DNA from: Nocardia asteroides
GTDB lineage: Bacteria > Actinomycetota > Actinomycetes > Mycobacteriales > Mycobacteriaceae
Assembly (NCBI GenBank): GCA_019930625.1
Contig: CP082844.1
Location: 1,364,001 to 1,428,000 of the forward strand
Direction: 5' to 3'
Length of the DNA stretch: 64,000 bases
Positions 35,238 to 44,592 of this stretch are shown one piece after another. A program made the translations under genes and the position numbers. Numbering within the stretch: position 1 is the stretch's first letter; each line of letters begins with the position of its first letter. The notes below the pieces were generated by a model. That model searched no databases. It was not told the DNA's origin and worked only from the letters and a program-made list of their open reading frames with translations.

Positions 35238-36539
35238 GTGCGCAGGGTCGGCGACATTCTCGACGCGACCACGGCCTTCACGGGAGCCGCGGTCGCGGGC
35301 GTCACGCTGTTCCTGCCCGTCAGCGTCGGCACGCAAGGTCAGGCCTCGTCGTACCGGATCGCGGGCCTGCTCAACAGCGTGCCCCGCGGCGCCGCGCTGG
35401 GGATGATCGTCGCCGTGACGGTGGCCGTGCTGGTCACCACCACCAAGCGGCCGCTGACCGGGTGGGCGACGGCGACGGCCGCCGCGCTGGCGCAGCTGAT
35501 CAACCACTTCGCCGGACGGCGGGGGTCCACGGCCGAGATGCTGACCACGCAGAACTACATCGACGCGGTGTGCGCCGCGGTGCTGCTCGGCGGGCTGGGC
35601 GCGGTGGTGCTGCGCCGACCCCTGCCCGGCGCGGCGTTCGCGGTCGGCGGGGTCGGAATCTTCGGCTTCGGCGATCTCGCGGCCCTGCTGAACATCACCG
35701 CGGATCCGTACGCGGTGCTGGAGACCCCGACGCACTGGATGATCGCCGCGGCGCTGGCCATGCTGATGATCAGCACCATGCACAACTGGCGGCGCACCGA
35801 GGAGCCGAAGACATCGCGGATGGCGATCGCGCTGCCGGTGGCGCCGATCCTCGCCGCCATGGTGCTCGCGCTGGTGGTGCTGGCCGGCACCGAATGGCTG
35901 GGCCGGCAATACAGCAAACTTCCCGCGGAGGGTCACGCGGTCGAGATCGGGATCGTCGTCGCCGCGACGATCGTCAGCGCGACCGCCGCGGCGATGCTGC
36001 TGCCCGGACGCGACGGCACCGGCGTGTACCTGGCCGTCAGCCTCACCGCGGCGGTCGACGCCGTGGGTTACGCGGTCCGTCCCGGGTGGACCTCCGCGGT
36101 GCTGATCGCGCTGACCGCGGCTGGCGTGGCCATCGGCGCCCGTGTGCCCTCGACGGCAATCGCCATCCTGCTGCTGGCGGGCATCGCGGTATTCGCCATC
36201 GTCACCTCCACGTCCGCGGGCACCGTCGCCTTCGCCGTCATCAGCGGCGTCATCGCGTTGACCGCTGGTTACTGCTGCGGTACGACACGACCGCAGTACG
36301 CGCCCAGCGGTGTCCTGGCGATCACCGCTCTCTACCTTCCCTCGGCGGTGTCGGTGATGCCGGACAAGTTCAAAGACTGGCGCGAGGACGTGGCGATCCA
36401 CGACGCGACGCCCGGCCGCACCGCGCTGGCCATTGTCGTCGGCAGCGCGATCGGCCTCGTCATGCTGCGCAAACTCCGGCCGCGCAGCAAGTCGCAGGCG
36501 AAAGGGCAACTCGAGAGCGAATCATTAGCGGACATATAG
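35238..36539 (+). CDS. Polytopic membrane protein, unknown function
   Basis: A 433-residue protein with about ten hydrophobic segments, for example FTGAAVAGVTLFLPVSVG, ALGMIVAVTVAVLVTT, VPSTAIAILLLAGIAVFAIV and LAIVVGSAIGLVML, and a basic C-terminal tail. No transporter signature is visible; the internal LPVAPILAAMVLALVVLAGTEWLG and the regular spacing suggest a duplicated five-helix unit, which I cannot confirm by eye. It precedes the Mrp antiporter operon in the same direction with about 100 bp between, so a link is possible but unproven. Confidence 0.7.
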   Translation: MRRVGDILDATTAFTGAAVAGVTLFLPVSVGTQGQASSYRIAGLLNSVPRGAALGMIVAVTVAVLVTTTKRPLTGWATATAAALAQLINHFAGRRGSTAEMLTTQNYIDAVCAAVLLGGLGAVVLRRPLPGAAFAVGGVGIFGFGDLAALLNITADPYAVLETPTHWMIAAALAMLMISTMHNWRRTEEPKTSRMAIALPVAPILAAMVLALVVLAGTEWLGRQYSKLPAEGHAVEIGIVVAATIVSATAAAMLLPGRDGTGVYLAVSLTAAVDAVGYAVRPGWTSAVLIALTAAGVAIGARVPSTAIAILLLAGIAVFAIVTSTSAGTVAFAVISGVIALTAGYCCGTTRPQYAPSGVLAITALYLPSAVSVMPDKFKDWREDVAIHDATPGRTALAIVVGSAIGLVMLRKLRPRSKSQAKGQLESESLADI

Positions 36540-36642
36540 CCCCGCTTCGAACCGATGGCGGACGCCATACTTGCCCCGTCCGCGAAAAATGCAGGGTTTA
36601 CGTAGGATTGTCCCGAACACCCCGCCGCCCCTACTCGACGGA

Positions 36643-39561
36643 GTGAGTTTGCTCGCAATCCTGCTCGTCCATGCCGCAGCCGCCTTGTCGGCTCCGCTGT
36701 GGGTGCGGGCACTGGGGCGCAACGCTTTCTACCTGCTGGCTTTGGTCCCGCTCGGCTGTCTCGGCTGGGTGATCGCGAATTGGTCCGTTCCGCAGCGCGT
36801 TCGGCTGACCTGGGCGCCGAGCATCGCGCTGAACGTCGACCTGCGCTTCGACACCCTCGCGGCCGTCCTGTGCGCGCTCGTGCTGGGCATCGGGGCGCTG
36901 GTGCTGGTCTACTGCGCCAGGTACTTCCAGGACGACGAGCCGCGGCTGGAAGTGTTCGCCGCCCAGCTGGTGGCGTTCGCCGGGGCGATGTTCGGCCTGG
37001 TCACCAGCGACAACATGCTCTTGCTCTACGTGTTCTGGGAAGCGACGACAGTGCTGTCGTTCCTGCTGATCGGTCACAACGCCGAACAGGCGGCCGGCCG
37101 CAGAGCCGCGATCCAGGCGCTGCTGGTGACCGGCGCGGGCGGATTGGCGATGCTGGCCGGCATCGTCGTGCTCGGCACGGTGACCGGCAGCTATCTGCTC
37201 TCGGACCTGCTGTCGGGAGCACATTCCCCGAGCGGGGTGGCGGTCGAGATCGCGGTGGCGTTGGTGCTGGTGGGCGCGCTCACCAAATCCGCTGTGGTAC
37301 CGCTGCATTTCTGGCTGCCCGGCGCGATGGCCGCGCCGACACCGGTGAGCGCGTACCTGCACGCCGCGGCGATGGTGAAGGCCGGTGTGTACCTGGTCGC
37401 CCGGCTCGCACCGGTGTTCGCGCAGCACCCGGTGTGGCATCCGCTGGTGCTCACCCTCGGCTTGGCGTCGATGCTGCTGGCCGGGCTGCGAGCACTGCAA
37501 GTGGTGGACCTGAAACTGGTGCTGGCCTTCGGCACGGTCAGCCAGCTGGGCTTCCTGATCGTGCTGGTCGGCATCGGCACGCCCGGCGCCGCACTGGCCG
37601 GAGTCACCCTGCTCGTCGCGCACGCGCTGTTCAAGGCGTGCCTGTTCCTGGTGGTCGGGATCATCGATCACGGTGCGGGGACCCGCGATCTGCGGCGGCT
37701 GTCGGGTCTCGGCCGCCGTGCTCCGGTGCTGTGCGGCACCGCGATCCTCGCCGTGCTCAGTATGGCGGGCATCCCACCGCTGCTCGGGTTCGTGGGGAAA
37801 GAGAGCGCCCTGAGCGCCGTACTGGACGCCGGCGTGCTCCCCGCCTGGGCTCGCGGCACGGTGCTCGCCGGAATCGTGCTCGGCTCGATGCTGACAGTCG
37901 GCTACAGCATCCGGTTCATCTGGGGAGCTTTCGCGGACAAAGGCAACGAGCCGCGGGCCGCTCCTCGCGCCGCATCCATGGCCCACCAGCCCAGCGACGT
38001 ACCCGTCATCGGGGGCCGGCCGGAGGCGGTAAGCAGTTTTCGCTGGCACGCGCCGGGCGCTGTCTTCGTGGCGGCACCGGTGATCCTCGCCATCGCGAGC
38101 CTGGTGGCAGGTCTCGCACCGTCCTGGCTGGACGCACGGCTGCGCCCCTACGCCGAAACGCTGACCGGCCCCGCGTTCCCCCCTCTGGCGCTGTGGCACG
38201 GATTCACCCCGCCGCTGGCGTTGACGGTGCTGATCGTCACCGTGGGCGTCCTGCTGTTCCGGCTGCGCGACCGCTTCCCCGAATCCGCGGCCGCGCAGCC
38301 CCGCCTGGGCAACGCCGACCGCGCCTACGACGCCACGCTGCGCGCGATGGACACCCTCTCGCTGCGGATGACCGGCGCCGTGCAGCGCGGGTCGTTGCCG
38401 CTGACCCAGGCGACGATCCTGGTCACGCTGATCATCCTGCCGACCGTCCTGCTCGCCCTCGGCGCCCGCACCGGCGTGACGCCGCGCCTGTGGGATTCGC
38501 CGCTGCAAGCGGCCATCGGCGCGATCATGGCGGTGACCGCGATCGCCGCGACGGTGCTGCGCAACCGCTTGGCCAGCGTGCTGGTCGTGGGGGTGACCGG
38601 GTACGGCTGCGGGGTGATCTTCGCGCTGCACGGGGCGCCCGACCTCGCGCTGACCCAATTCCTGGTGGAGACGCTGACCCTGGTGATCTTCGTCCTCGTC
38701 CTGCGCGCTTTCCCCGCGCGGATCGAGGCCCGCCGCAGGGCCGCGTTCAAGGTGCGCAGGGCGATCCTGGCGGTGGGGACGGGAACGGCGGTCGCGGTGC
38801 TGGCCGGTTTCGCCGTCGCGGCCCGCACCGCCGAACCCGTCTGGCCCCGGATTCCCGATGCCGCCTACGAGTTCGGCGGCGGCAAGAACGCCGTCAACGT
38901 CCTGCTCGTCGACCTGCGGGCGTGGGACACCCTCGGCGAGATCTCGGTGCTCGTCGTCGCCGCTACCGGCGTCGCCTCACTGGTGTTCCGCAGCAGGCGT
39001 TTCGGCAGCGCGCCGCGCGCGACGGACTCCCCCGACTACGACCCGGAACTGGTGAGCTGGCTGCCCGCGGGCCGTCTGGTCGACCGGGCCGAACGGTCGA
39101 TGGTCCTGCAGATCACCACGCGGCTGGTGTTCCCGACCATCATGGTGCTGTCGGTCTACTTCTTCTTCTCCGGCCACAACGCACCCGGCGGTGGATTCGC
39201 CGGTGGGCTCACCGCTGGACTCGCGCTGACCCTGCGGTATCTCGCGGGTGGCCGCTACGAATTGGGCGAGGCGCTGCCCGTCGACGCGGGTCACGTCCTG
39301 GGCGCGGGTCTCACCTTGGCCGCGGGCACGGCCGTTTCGTCGCTGCTGCTCGGCGCGCCCCCGCTGTCCTCGGCGATCTTCGAGGTGTCGCTACCGGTTG
39401 TCGGCCACGTCAAGGTGGTCACCGCTCTGTTGTTCGATCTCGGGGTCTATCTCATCGTGGTCGGCCTGGTGCTGGATGTGCTGCGCAGCCTGGGCGCGCG
39501 GCTCGACAGCGAACTGGCCGACGCCGAGAACCCCTCGGCGAAAGGCGACCCCGGCACATGA
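36643..39561 (+). CDS. mrpA: Mrp Na+/H+ antiporter subunit A with fused subunit B domain
   Basis: A 972-residue membrane protein. Residues about 1-480 are the NuoL/ND5-like proton channel: WEATTVLSFLLIGHN, KSAVVPLHFWLPGAMAAPTPVSAYLHAAAMVKAGVYL and AGIPPLLGFVGKESAL. The middle and C-terminal part contains the MnhA-specific region (GAPDLALTQFLVETLTLVIF) and, from about 825, a complete MnhB domain (LVFPTIMVLSVYFFFSGHNAPGGGFAGG), so A and B are one polypeptide. GTG at 36643 begins at the first membrane helix with GGAG just upstream; ATG 36589 and TTG 36571 are alternatives. The Mrp complex exports Na+ for H+ in pH and salt tolerance. Stop overlaps mrpC. Confidence 0.93.
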   Translation: MSLLAILLVHAAAALSAPLWVRALGRNAFYLLALVPLGCLGWVIANWSVPQRVRLTWAPSIALNVDLRFDTLAAVLCALVLGIGALVLVYCARYFQDDEPRLEVFAAQLVAFAGAMFGLVTSDNMLLLYVFWEATTVLSFLLIGHNAEQAAGRRAAIQALLVTGAGGLAMLAGIVVLGTVTGSYLLSDLLSGAHSPSGVAVEIAVALVLVGALTKSAVVPLHFWLPGAMAAPTPVSAYLHAAAMVKAGVYLVARLAPVFAQHPVWHPLVLTLGLASMLLAGLRALQVVDLKLVLAFGTVSQLGFLIVLVGIGTPGAALAGVTLLVAHALFKACLFLVVGIIDHGAGTRDLRRLSGLGRRAPVLCGTAILAVLSMAGIPPLLGFVGKESALSAVLDAGVLPAWARGTVLAGIVLGSMLTVGYSIRFIWGAFADKGNEPRAAPRAASMAHQPSDVPVIGGRPEAVSSFRWHAPGAVFVAAPVILAIASLVAGLAPSWLDARLRPYAETLTGPAFPPLALWHGFTPPLALTVLIVTVGVLLFRLRDRFPESAAAQPRLGNADRAYDATLRAMDTLSLRMTGAVQRGSLPLTQATILVTLIILPTVLLALGARTGVTPRLWDSPLQAAIGAIMAVTAIAATVLRNRLASVLVVGVTGYGCGVIFALHGAPDLALTQFLVETLTLVIFVLVLRAFPARIEARRRAAFKVRRAILAVGTGTAVAVLAGFAVAARTAEPVWPRIPDAAYEFGGGKNAVNVLLVDLRAWDTLGEISVLVVAATGVASLVFRSRRFGSAPRATDSPDYDPELVSWLPAGRLVDRAERSMVLQITTRLVFPTIMVLSVYFFFSGHNAPGGGFAGGLTAGLALTLRYLAGGRYELGEALPVDAGHVLGAGLTLAAGTAVSSLLLGAPPLSSAIFEVSLPVVGHVKVVTALLFDLGVYLIVVGLVLDVLRSLGARLDSELADAENPSAKGDPGT

Positions 39562-39935
39562 CCGTCAATCTGACACTGCTGGTGGTAATCGGCATCCTGG
39601 TCGCGTGCGGGGTGTATCTGATCCTGGAACGCGCCGTGTCGAAGATGCTGCTCGGGCTGATCCTGTTCGGCAACGCGGTGAACCTGCTGATCCTCACCGC
39701 GGGCGGCGGCGACGGCAAACCGCCCATCCGCGGCGAGGCGGACGTCGACGAGATGGCCGACCCGCTCGCCCAGGCGATGGTGCTCACCGCGATCGTGATC
39801 ACCATGGGCATCGCGGCATTCGTTCTCGCCCTGGCCTACCGCGCCTACACGCTCACCACCAGCGACGACGTCGCCGACGACCAGGAAGACGCGGATGTCG
39901 CACGGCGGCGCGCCGGAGAGGACCCGGAGACGTGA
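39558..39935 (+). CDS. mrpC: Mrp antiporter subunit C
   Basis: A 125-residue NuoK-like subunit with three membrane segments: LLVVIGILVACGVYLILE, MLLGLILFGNAVNLLIL and VLTAIVITMGIAAFVLALAYR. The sequence ADPLAQAMVLTAIVI is the conserved core of MnhC/MrpC. A charged tail of about 25 residues follows. ATG overlaps the mrpA stop (ATGA) and its own stop overlaps mrpD (GTGA), so the genes are translationally coupled. Confidence 0.93.
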   Translation: MTVNLTLLVVIGILVACGVYLILERAVSKMLLGLILFGNAVNLLILTAGGGDGKPPIRGEADVDEMADPLAQAMVLTAIVITMGIAAFVLALAYRAYTLTTSDDVADDQEDADVARRRAGEDPET

Positions 39936-41545
39936 ACCTGTCCCCCGGCCTGCTGCCGATTCTCGCGCCGCTGCCGGTGCTCGTTCCGCTGCTCGGCGCC
40001 GCGGCCACGCTCGTGTTCGGCCGCAGGCCCCGCGTCCAGAGCGTGGTCATCGTCGCCGCGCTCGCCGGTGTCGTGGTGATCTGTGGTCTGCTGCTGTACC
40101 TGGCCGATCGGGACGGCACCACCGCGTTGCAGGTCGGCGGCTGGGCGGCCCCGATCGGCATCACGCTGGTGGTCGACCGGCTCTCGGCGGCGATGCTGCT
40201 GGTCTCGTCGGTGGTGCTGCTGTCGGTCGCGCTGTACGGCGCGGGCCAGAACATCCGCGACGGCGACGAGCGACAGCCCACCTCGATCTACCGCCCCACG
40301 TATCTGGTGCTGACCGCCGGTGTCTGCGCCGCCTTCCTGGCCGGTGACCTGTTCAACCTCTTCGTGGGCTTCGAAATCCTGCTCGCGGCGTCGTTCGTCC
40401 TGCTCACCGTAGGCGCGACCACCGAACGCATCCGGGCGGGCGTGGCCTACGTGATGGTTTCGATGGTGTCGTCGCTGATCTTCCTCACCGGCATCGGCCT
40501 GGCCTACGCGGCCACCGGAACGCTGAACCTGGCCCAGCTCGCCGTCCGGTTCGGCGACGTGCCGGAGGGCACACGCACGGCGATCTTCGCGGTGCTGCTG
40601 GTGGCGTTCGGCATCAAGGCGGCCGTGTTCCCGCTGTCGAACTGGCTGCCCGACTCCTATCCGTCCGCCCCGGCCCCCGTCACCGCAGTTTTCGCCGGCC
40701 TGCTCACCAAAGTCGGTGTGTACGCCATCATCCGGACGCACTCGCTGTTGTTCCCCGACGGCGGCTTCGACTCGGTGCTGCTGGTGTGCGGCCTGCTCAC
40801 CATGCTCGTAGGCATCCTCGGCGCCATCGCGCAGAGCGACATCCGCCGTCTGCTGTCGTTCACGCTGGTCAGCCACATCGGCTACATGGTGTTCGGGGTC
40901 GGACTGGCCAATGCGGCCGGACTGTCGGGCGCGGTGTTCTATGTGGCGCACCACATTCTGGTGCAGACCGCGCTGTTTCTGGTGGCGGGCCTGATCGAAC
41001 GGCAAGCAGGATCCACTTCGCTGCGCAGATTGGGCGGGCTGGCCGCGGCCAGCCCGCTGCTGGCCGTGTTGTTCCTGATCCCCGCCTTGAATCTCGGTGG
41101 CATTCCGCCGTTCTCCGGGTTCGTCGGCAAGGTCGCGCTGTTGCAGGCGGGCGCCGAGCGGGGCAGCGTGCTGGCCTGGATGCTGGTCGGCGGCGCCGTG
41201 CTCACCAGCCTGCTCACCCTCTATACCGTCGCACGGGTATGGAGCAAAGCGTTCTGGCGACCGCGCGAGGACGCGCCCGAGGGCCATCTCACCGCGGCGA
41301 GGCCGCCGACGCTGATCGAGGAAACGACCGACGTGCACTACGACGAGCGCACCGATCCAGGCCGGATGCCGCCGCTGATGGTGTTGTCCACCGCGGCGCT
41401 CGTGCTGGCCGGTCTGTGCCTGACGGTGCTGGCCGGTCCGATCCTCGCGATCGCCGACCGGGCCGCGCTCGACCTGCGCGACCCCGGCGTGTACATCGTT
41501 GCGGTGCTGGGTGATACGCCCGGCGATCGAGGAGGTCCGCGATGA
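39932..41545 (+). CDS. mrpD: Mrp antiporter subunit D
   Basis: A 537-residue NuoM/ND4-like subunit of the antiporter with about fourteen membrane segments. The proton-channel motif region reads FGIKAAVFPLSNWLPDSYPSAPAPVTAVFAGLLTKVGVYA with its key Lys residues, and FVGFEILLAASFVLL carries the conserved Glu. GIPPFSGFVGKVALLQA is also characteristic. GTG start overlaps the mrpC stop; the stop overlaps mrpE. Confidence 0.94.
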   Translation: MNLSPGLLPILAPLPVLVPLLGAAATLVFGRRPRVQSVVIVAALAGVVVICGLLLYLADRDGTTALQVGGWAAPIGITLVVDRLSAAMLLVSSVVLLSVALYGAGQNIRDGDERQPTSIYRPTYLVLTAGVCAAFLAGDLFNLFVGFEILLAASFVLLTVGATTERIRAGVAYVMVSMVSSLIFLTGIGLAYAATGTLNLAQLAVRFGDVPEGTRTAIFAVLLVAFGIKAAVFPLSNWLPDSYPSAPAPVTAVFAGLLTKVGVYAIIRTHSLLFPDGGFDSVLLVCGLLTMLVGILGAIAQSDIRRLLSFTLVSHIGYMVFGVGLANAAGLSGAVFYVAHHILVQTALFLVAGLIERQAGSTSLRRLGGLAAASPLLAVLFLIPALNLGGIPPFSGFVGKVALLQAGAERGSVLAWMLVGGAVLTSLLTLYTVARVWSKAFWRPREDAPEGHLTAARPPTLIEETTDVHYDERTDPGRMPPLMVLSTAALVLAGLCLTVLAGPILAIADRAALDLRDPGVYIVAVLGDTPGDRGGPR

Positions 41546-42114
41546 GCGTCGAGCAGACCGGCCGCGGCAGGGCGCGCGACACTGTCGTCCGGGTCGGCAT
41601 CCTGGTCTGGCTCACCCTGGTGTGGCTCGCCCTGTGGGGTGATCTCAGCACCGCGAACCTGTTGGGCGGACTGGTGATCGCCGCACTGATCATGGTGGCG
41701 CTGCCGCTGCCGCGAGTGCCGGTGTCCGGCCGGCTGAATCCGTTTCCGCTCCTCGAATTGGTCGTGGTGAGCGCTTATTACGCGGTGGAATCGAGTCTCC
41801 AGGTCGCCTGGCTCGCGATCCGGCCCGCCCCGATGCCGGTGTCCGGGGTGCTGCGCGTGTACGCCCGCACGCGATCGGACTTGGTGCTGGTGTTGTGGAG
41901 CGATCTGCTGAACCTGATTCCCGGCACCATGGTGCTGGAGATCGACCGCGGGCGCTGTGTGGTCTACGTCCACGTCCTCGACGTCGGCAGCGACGCGGCC
42001 GTCGACAAGTTCTACCGGACCACCCGGCGGCTGGAACGACTGCTGATCGAAGCGTTCGAGCGCTCGACGGGATGGCCGTACTCCCGACCGGTCGAGCCTC
42101 CGGAGGTGACATAG
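41542..42114 (+). CDS. mrpE: Mrp antiporter subunit E
   Basis: A 190-residue MnhE family protein: two or three membrane helices (VGILVWLTLVWLALWGDLS, LLGGLVIAALIMVALPLP), then the soluble part with LVVVSAYYAVESSLQVAWLAIRPAPMPVSGVLRV and NLIPGTMVLEIDRGRCVVYVHVLDVGS, the signature of the family. It is needed for assembly and activity of the complex. ATG overlaps mrpD; TAG shares a base with the mrpF GTG. Confidence 0.93.
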   Translation: MSVEQTGRGRARDTVVRVGILVWLTLVWLALWGDLSTANLLGGLVIAALIMVALPLPRVPVSGRLNPFPLLELVVVSAYYAVESSLQVAWLAIRPAPMPVSGVLRVYARTRSDLVLVLWSDLLNLIPGTMVLEIDRGRCVVYVHVLDVGSDAAVDKFYRTTRRLERLLIEAFERSTGWPYSRPVEPPEVT

Positions 42115-42374
42115 TGACCGTGGTCGCCGTGGTCGCCGCCGTCATCCTGACCGCGGCCGCGCTGCTCACCACTTACCGCGTCGTCATGGGGCCGAGCACT
42201 TTGGACCGGGTGGTCGGTGTCGACTCGCTGATGGCCATCGCGGCCTCCGGACTGGCCGTGTGGGCGGCTTACAGCGCCGACACCACCGTGGTGCCCGCGA
42301 TCGTCGCGCTGGCGCTGGTCGGGTTCCTGGGCTCGGCCGCGGTGTCCCGATTCCGGGTGCGGGACGACAAATGA
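42114..42374 (+). CDS. mrpF: Mrp antiporter subunit F
   Basis: An 86-residue protein with three membrane segments. It has the MnhF motif YRVVMGPSTLDRVVGVDSL followed by VPAIVALALVGFLGSAAVSRF. Starts at GTG sharing its first base with the mrpE stop codon; ends overlapping mrpG (ATGA). Confidence 0.92.
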   Translation: MTVVAVVAAVILTAAALLTTYRVVMGPSTLDRVVGVDSLMAIAASGLAVWAAYSADTTVVPAIVALALVGFLGSAAVSRFRVRDDK

Positions 42375-42706
42375 ATCTGTGGCATGTGCTCGCGGGCACC
42401 TTGATCCTGTTCGGCTCGACGCTCGCGCTGACCGCCGCGGTCGGCATCGTGCGCTTCCCCGACACGCTGACCCGGATGCACGCCGCCACCAAGCCGCAGG
42501 TCATCGGGCTGATCCTGGTGCTCGCGGGCGCCGCGATCCAGCTACGCGGGCACGGCAACGTCTGGGCGCTGGCGCTGGTCGGCCTGTTCACCCTGCTCAC
42601 CGCACCGGTGATCGCCCATCTCATCGGCCGCACCGCCTATCGCGAGCAGCGCCACCGCGACGGGCTGTTGCGCATCAACGAGATGCGCGACGACGACATC
42701 GACTAG
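42371..42706 (+). CDS. mrpG: Mrp antiporter subunit G
   Basis: A 111-residue MnhG/PhaG-type subunit: LILFGSTLALTAAVGIVRFPDTLTRMHAATKPQ holds the invariant G-x-x-R-F-P-D-x-x-x-R-x-H-A-x-x-K motif, followed by two more membrane segments and a charged tail. Last gene of the mrpACDEFG operon (B is fused to A). A hairpin terminator follows after 15 nt. Confidence 0.93.
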   Translation: MNLWHVLAGTLILFGSTLALTAAVGIVRFPDTLTRMHAATKPQVIGLILVLAGAAIQLRGHGNVWALALVGLFTLLTAPVIAHLIGRTAYREQRHRDGLLRINEMRDDDID

Positions 42707-42721
42707 CTCGGGTCTCGAAGT

Positions 42722-42752
42722 CGGTGAGGGCGGGCCTTGCCCACCCTCACCG
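42722..42752 (+). terminator. Terminator of the mrp operon
   Basis: CGGTGAGGGCGGGC (42722-42735) pairs with GCCCACCCTCACCG (42739-42752) with one mismatch and a 3-nt loop, right behind mrpG. Confidence 0.7.
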
Positions 42753-42817
42753 GTGTCGGATCCATTGGTTGGTGGCGGCGATGTGGAGTGCGGCAGGTAG
42801 AGGTAACCCGTCAGTGG

Positions 42818-43510
42818 TCAGGCCGGAACCCGGTCGGCGGCGAGGAAATCGTCGACGAAGCCCAGCGCCCGGTTCTCGAAGCCCACATAGTGGGCTTCAC
42901 GGACCGCGCCGGTGAGGGCTTCATCGAACAGCAGATTGCCCGCGGCGTCCAGACGCTGCCGCTTTTCCTCCGCGCCGGCCAACAGCCCCACCGACGACTG
43001 TGCGAGGCCGCAGTAGTAGGCGACACCGTCGTTGAGTTGCGCGCTCAGGGCATCCTGCATGAGTTCGACGACCGCGTCGTCGTCTGCCGCGCCCGCCAGG
43101 CCCAGCCACAGCATCCGCTTGCCCGCGAGCCGGGGCTTGCTGCGGCCGTAGGCGAATCCGTAGTTCCACACCCGATCGATCCAGCCCTTCAGGATCGCCG
43201 GGACCTGCATCCAGTACACCGGGAACACGGCGACGATCACGTCGGCGGCGCGGATGCGCCGCATATGGCTCTCGACTTCCGGAGAGTAGGTCTTCTCCCG
43301 ATTGCCCCAGTCCGGGAGGTCGGCGGCGGTCATCCGGGGATCGAAGTTCTCGGCGTGCAGGTCCAGCAGGTCGATCCGGTAGCCGGCCGCGGTGAGCCGC
43401 CGGGTGGTCAGTTCAGCGATATGGGCGGTCAGCGAATCGGGCCGGGGGTGAGCGACGACAACCAGCGCGGTGCGGGTGGTCGTGGTGTCCACGGTCGGGT
43501 TGTGCTGCAC
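42818..43510 (-). CDS. Flavodoxin-fold NAD(P)H:quinone oxidoreductase (MdaB/KefF-like)
   Basis: A 230-residue FMN/FAD enzyme of the NQO1/MdaB flavodoxin-like type. The phosphate-binding start is ALVVVAHPRPDSLTAHIA, then a strand VIDLL-like segment (RIDLLDLHAENFDPRM) and the isoalloxazine-binding block VIVAVFPVYWMQVPAILKGWIDRVWNYGFAYG. Such enzymes reduce quinones or electrophiles by two electrons. GTG at 43510 is used because GGAGG lies 5 nt upstream. Divergent from an AraC-type regulator that is its probable controller. Confidence 0.87.
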   Translation of the reverse strand: MQHNPTVDTTTTRTALVVVAHPRPDSLTAHIAELTTRRLTAAGYRIDLLDLHAENFDPRMTAADLPDWGNREKTYSPEVESHMRRIRAADVIVAVFPVYWMQVPAILKGWIDRVWNYGFAYGRSKPRLAGKRMLWLGLAGAADDDAVVELMQDALSAQLNDGVAYYCGLAQSSVGLLAGAEEKRQRLDAAGNLLFDEALTGAVREAHYVGFENRALGFVDDFLAADRVPA

Positions 43511-43630
43511 GGGGGCCTCCCATGTGAGTCCGGAGTTCCGGACGAGTCGGTTTGTGCGGTCTGGTCCCATTCCACACTCCCGACAATGGACGATCTATGG
43601 GTAAAGATCTACATTCGATAGGAGTTCGTC

Positions 43631-43636
43631 TACCAT
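43631..43636 (+). promoter_or_regulatory. Leaderless -10 box of the cupin-AraC gene
   Basis: TACCAT, 7 nt before the GTG at 43644, without Shine-Dalgarno. Confidence 0.5.
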
Positions 43637-43643
43637 CGACGGT

Positions 43644-44579
43644 GTGGACCCATTGAGCAAACTGCTGGGCGGTATCCGTGCCGAGGGAGCCGTGCTCACC
43701 ACCGCGGTTTTGGAAGCACCGTGGAGCATCCGGTTCGCCGACGAAGCGCCGCTGACCATGGTCACCGTGCTGCGCGGTGGGGGAACACTGCTGCTGCCGG
43801 GCGGTCTCGAGCGTCGGATCACGGTAGGGGACACCGCGATCGTGCGCGGCCCGGAACCCTTCGTCCTCGTCGACAGCGCGGATACTGTCCGCCTACCGCA
43901 CGAGGAATACGAGGTCGCCTGTTTCGCGCCGGACGCGAAATGCGATCCCGTGCTGGACGGCGGTCGCTGGGGAAACGGCCCCGCCGGTGAGACCGCTCTG
44001 ATCGTCGGCGCCTACCGCGCGTCCGGCCGGCGCCACGAACGGCTGCTGAGTGCTATACCACCCGTCCTGGTCGTGACCGACGATGTCGAGGTGTGCGCGT
44101 GGATGGAGTCGATCGCCGTGGATGCGGCCCGGCGTCCGGCCGGAGCGCAGGCGATGATGGACCGGCTGCTCGACTGGGCGCTGGTGTGCACGCTGCGCGA
44201 CTGGTTCGAGGGGCTGGACGCTGCCGCGCCGGGTTGGTACCGCGGGTCGGCCGATCCGGTGGTCGGGCCGGCGTTGGAGGCCATGCACGGAAAGCCGGCC
44301 GCCGGTTGGACGGTCGCGTCACTGGCCGCCGAGGCGGGGGTATCGCGGGCGCTGTTCGCACGGCGGTTCTCCGAGGTCATGGGACAGTCGCCGCTGGCGT
44401 ATCTCACCGAATGCCGGATGGATGAGGCGGAGGAACTACTGGTCGACCGGAGTCTCACCGTGGCGCAGGTGGCGAAGGCCGTCGGTTATGCGGACGCTTT
44501 CGGTTTCAGTGCGGCGTTCAAGCGCCATCGGGGTATCCGGCCCAGCGATTTCCGCGCCACCGCCGATCTCGGAGCGTGA
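43644..44579 (+). CDS. AraC-family regulator with cupin sensor domain
   Basis: A 311-residue regulator. The N-terminal cupin_6-like domain (about 10-180) starts WSIRFADEAPLTMVTVLRGGGTLLLPGG with ITVGDTAIVRGPEPFVLVD. The C-terminal AraC DNA-binding domain has both helix-turn-helix units: WTVASLAAEAGVSRALFARRFSEVMGQSPLAYLTECRM and TVAQVAKAVGYADAFGFSAAFKRHRGIRPSDFR. Family members often control the adjacent oxidoreductase, and this gene is divergent from the quinone reductase with a 133-bp shared gap. Confidence 0.9.
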   Translation: MDPLSKLLGGIRAEGAVLTTAVLEAPWSIRFADEAPLTMVTVLRGGGTLLLPGGLERRITVGDTAIVRGPEPFVLVDSADTVRLPHEEYEVACFAPDAKCDPVLDGGRWGNGPAGETALIVGAYRASGRRHERLLSAIPPVLVVTDDVEVCAWMESIAVDAARRPAGAQAMMDRLLDWALVCTLRDWFEGLDAAAPGWYRGSADPVVGPALEAMHGKPAAGWTVASLAAEAGVSRALFARRFSEVMGQSPLAYLTECRMDEAEELLVDRSLTVAQVAKAVGYADAFGFSAAFKRHRGIRPSDFRATADLGA

Positions 44580-44592
44580 ACCGGTACCGGTC

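Noticed and set aside
36631..38658. A long open frame opposite mrpA
   Set aside because: Rich in His, Gln and Arg, the expected antisense of hydrophobic membrane helices; not a protein-like sequence.
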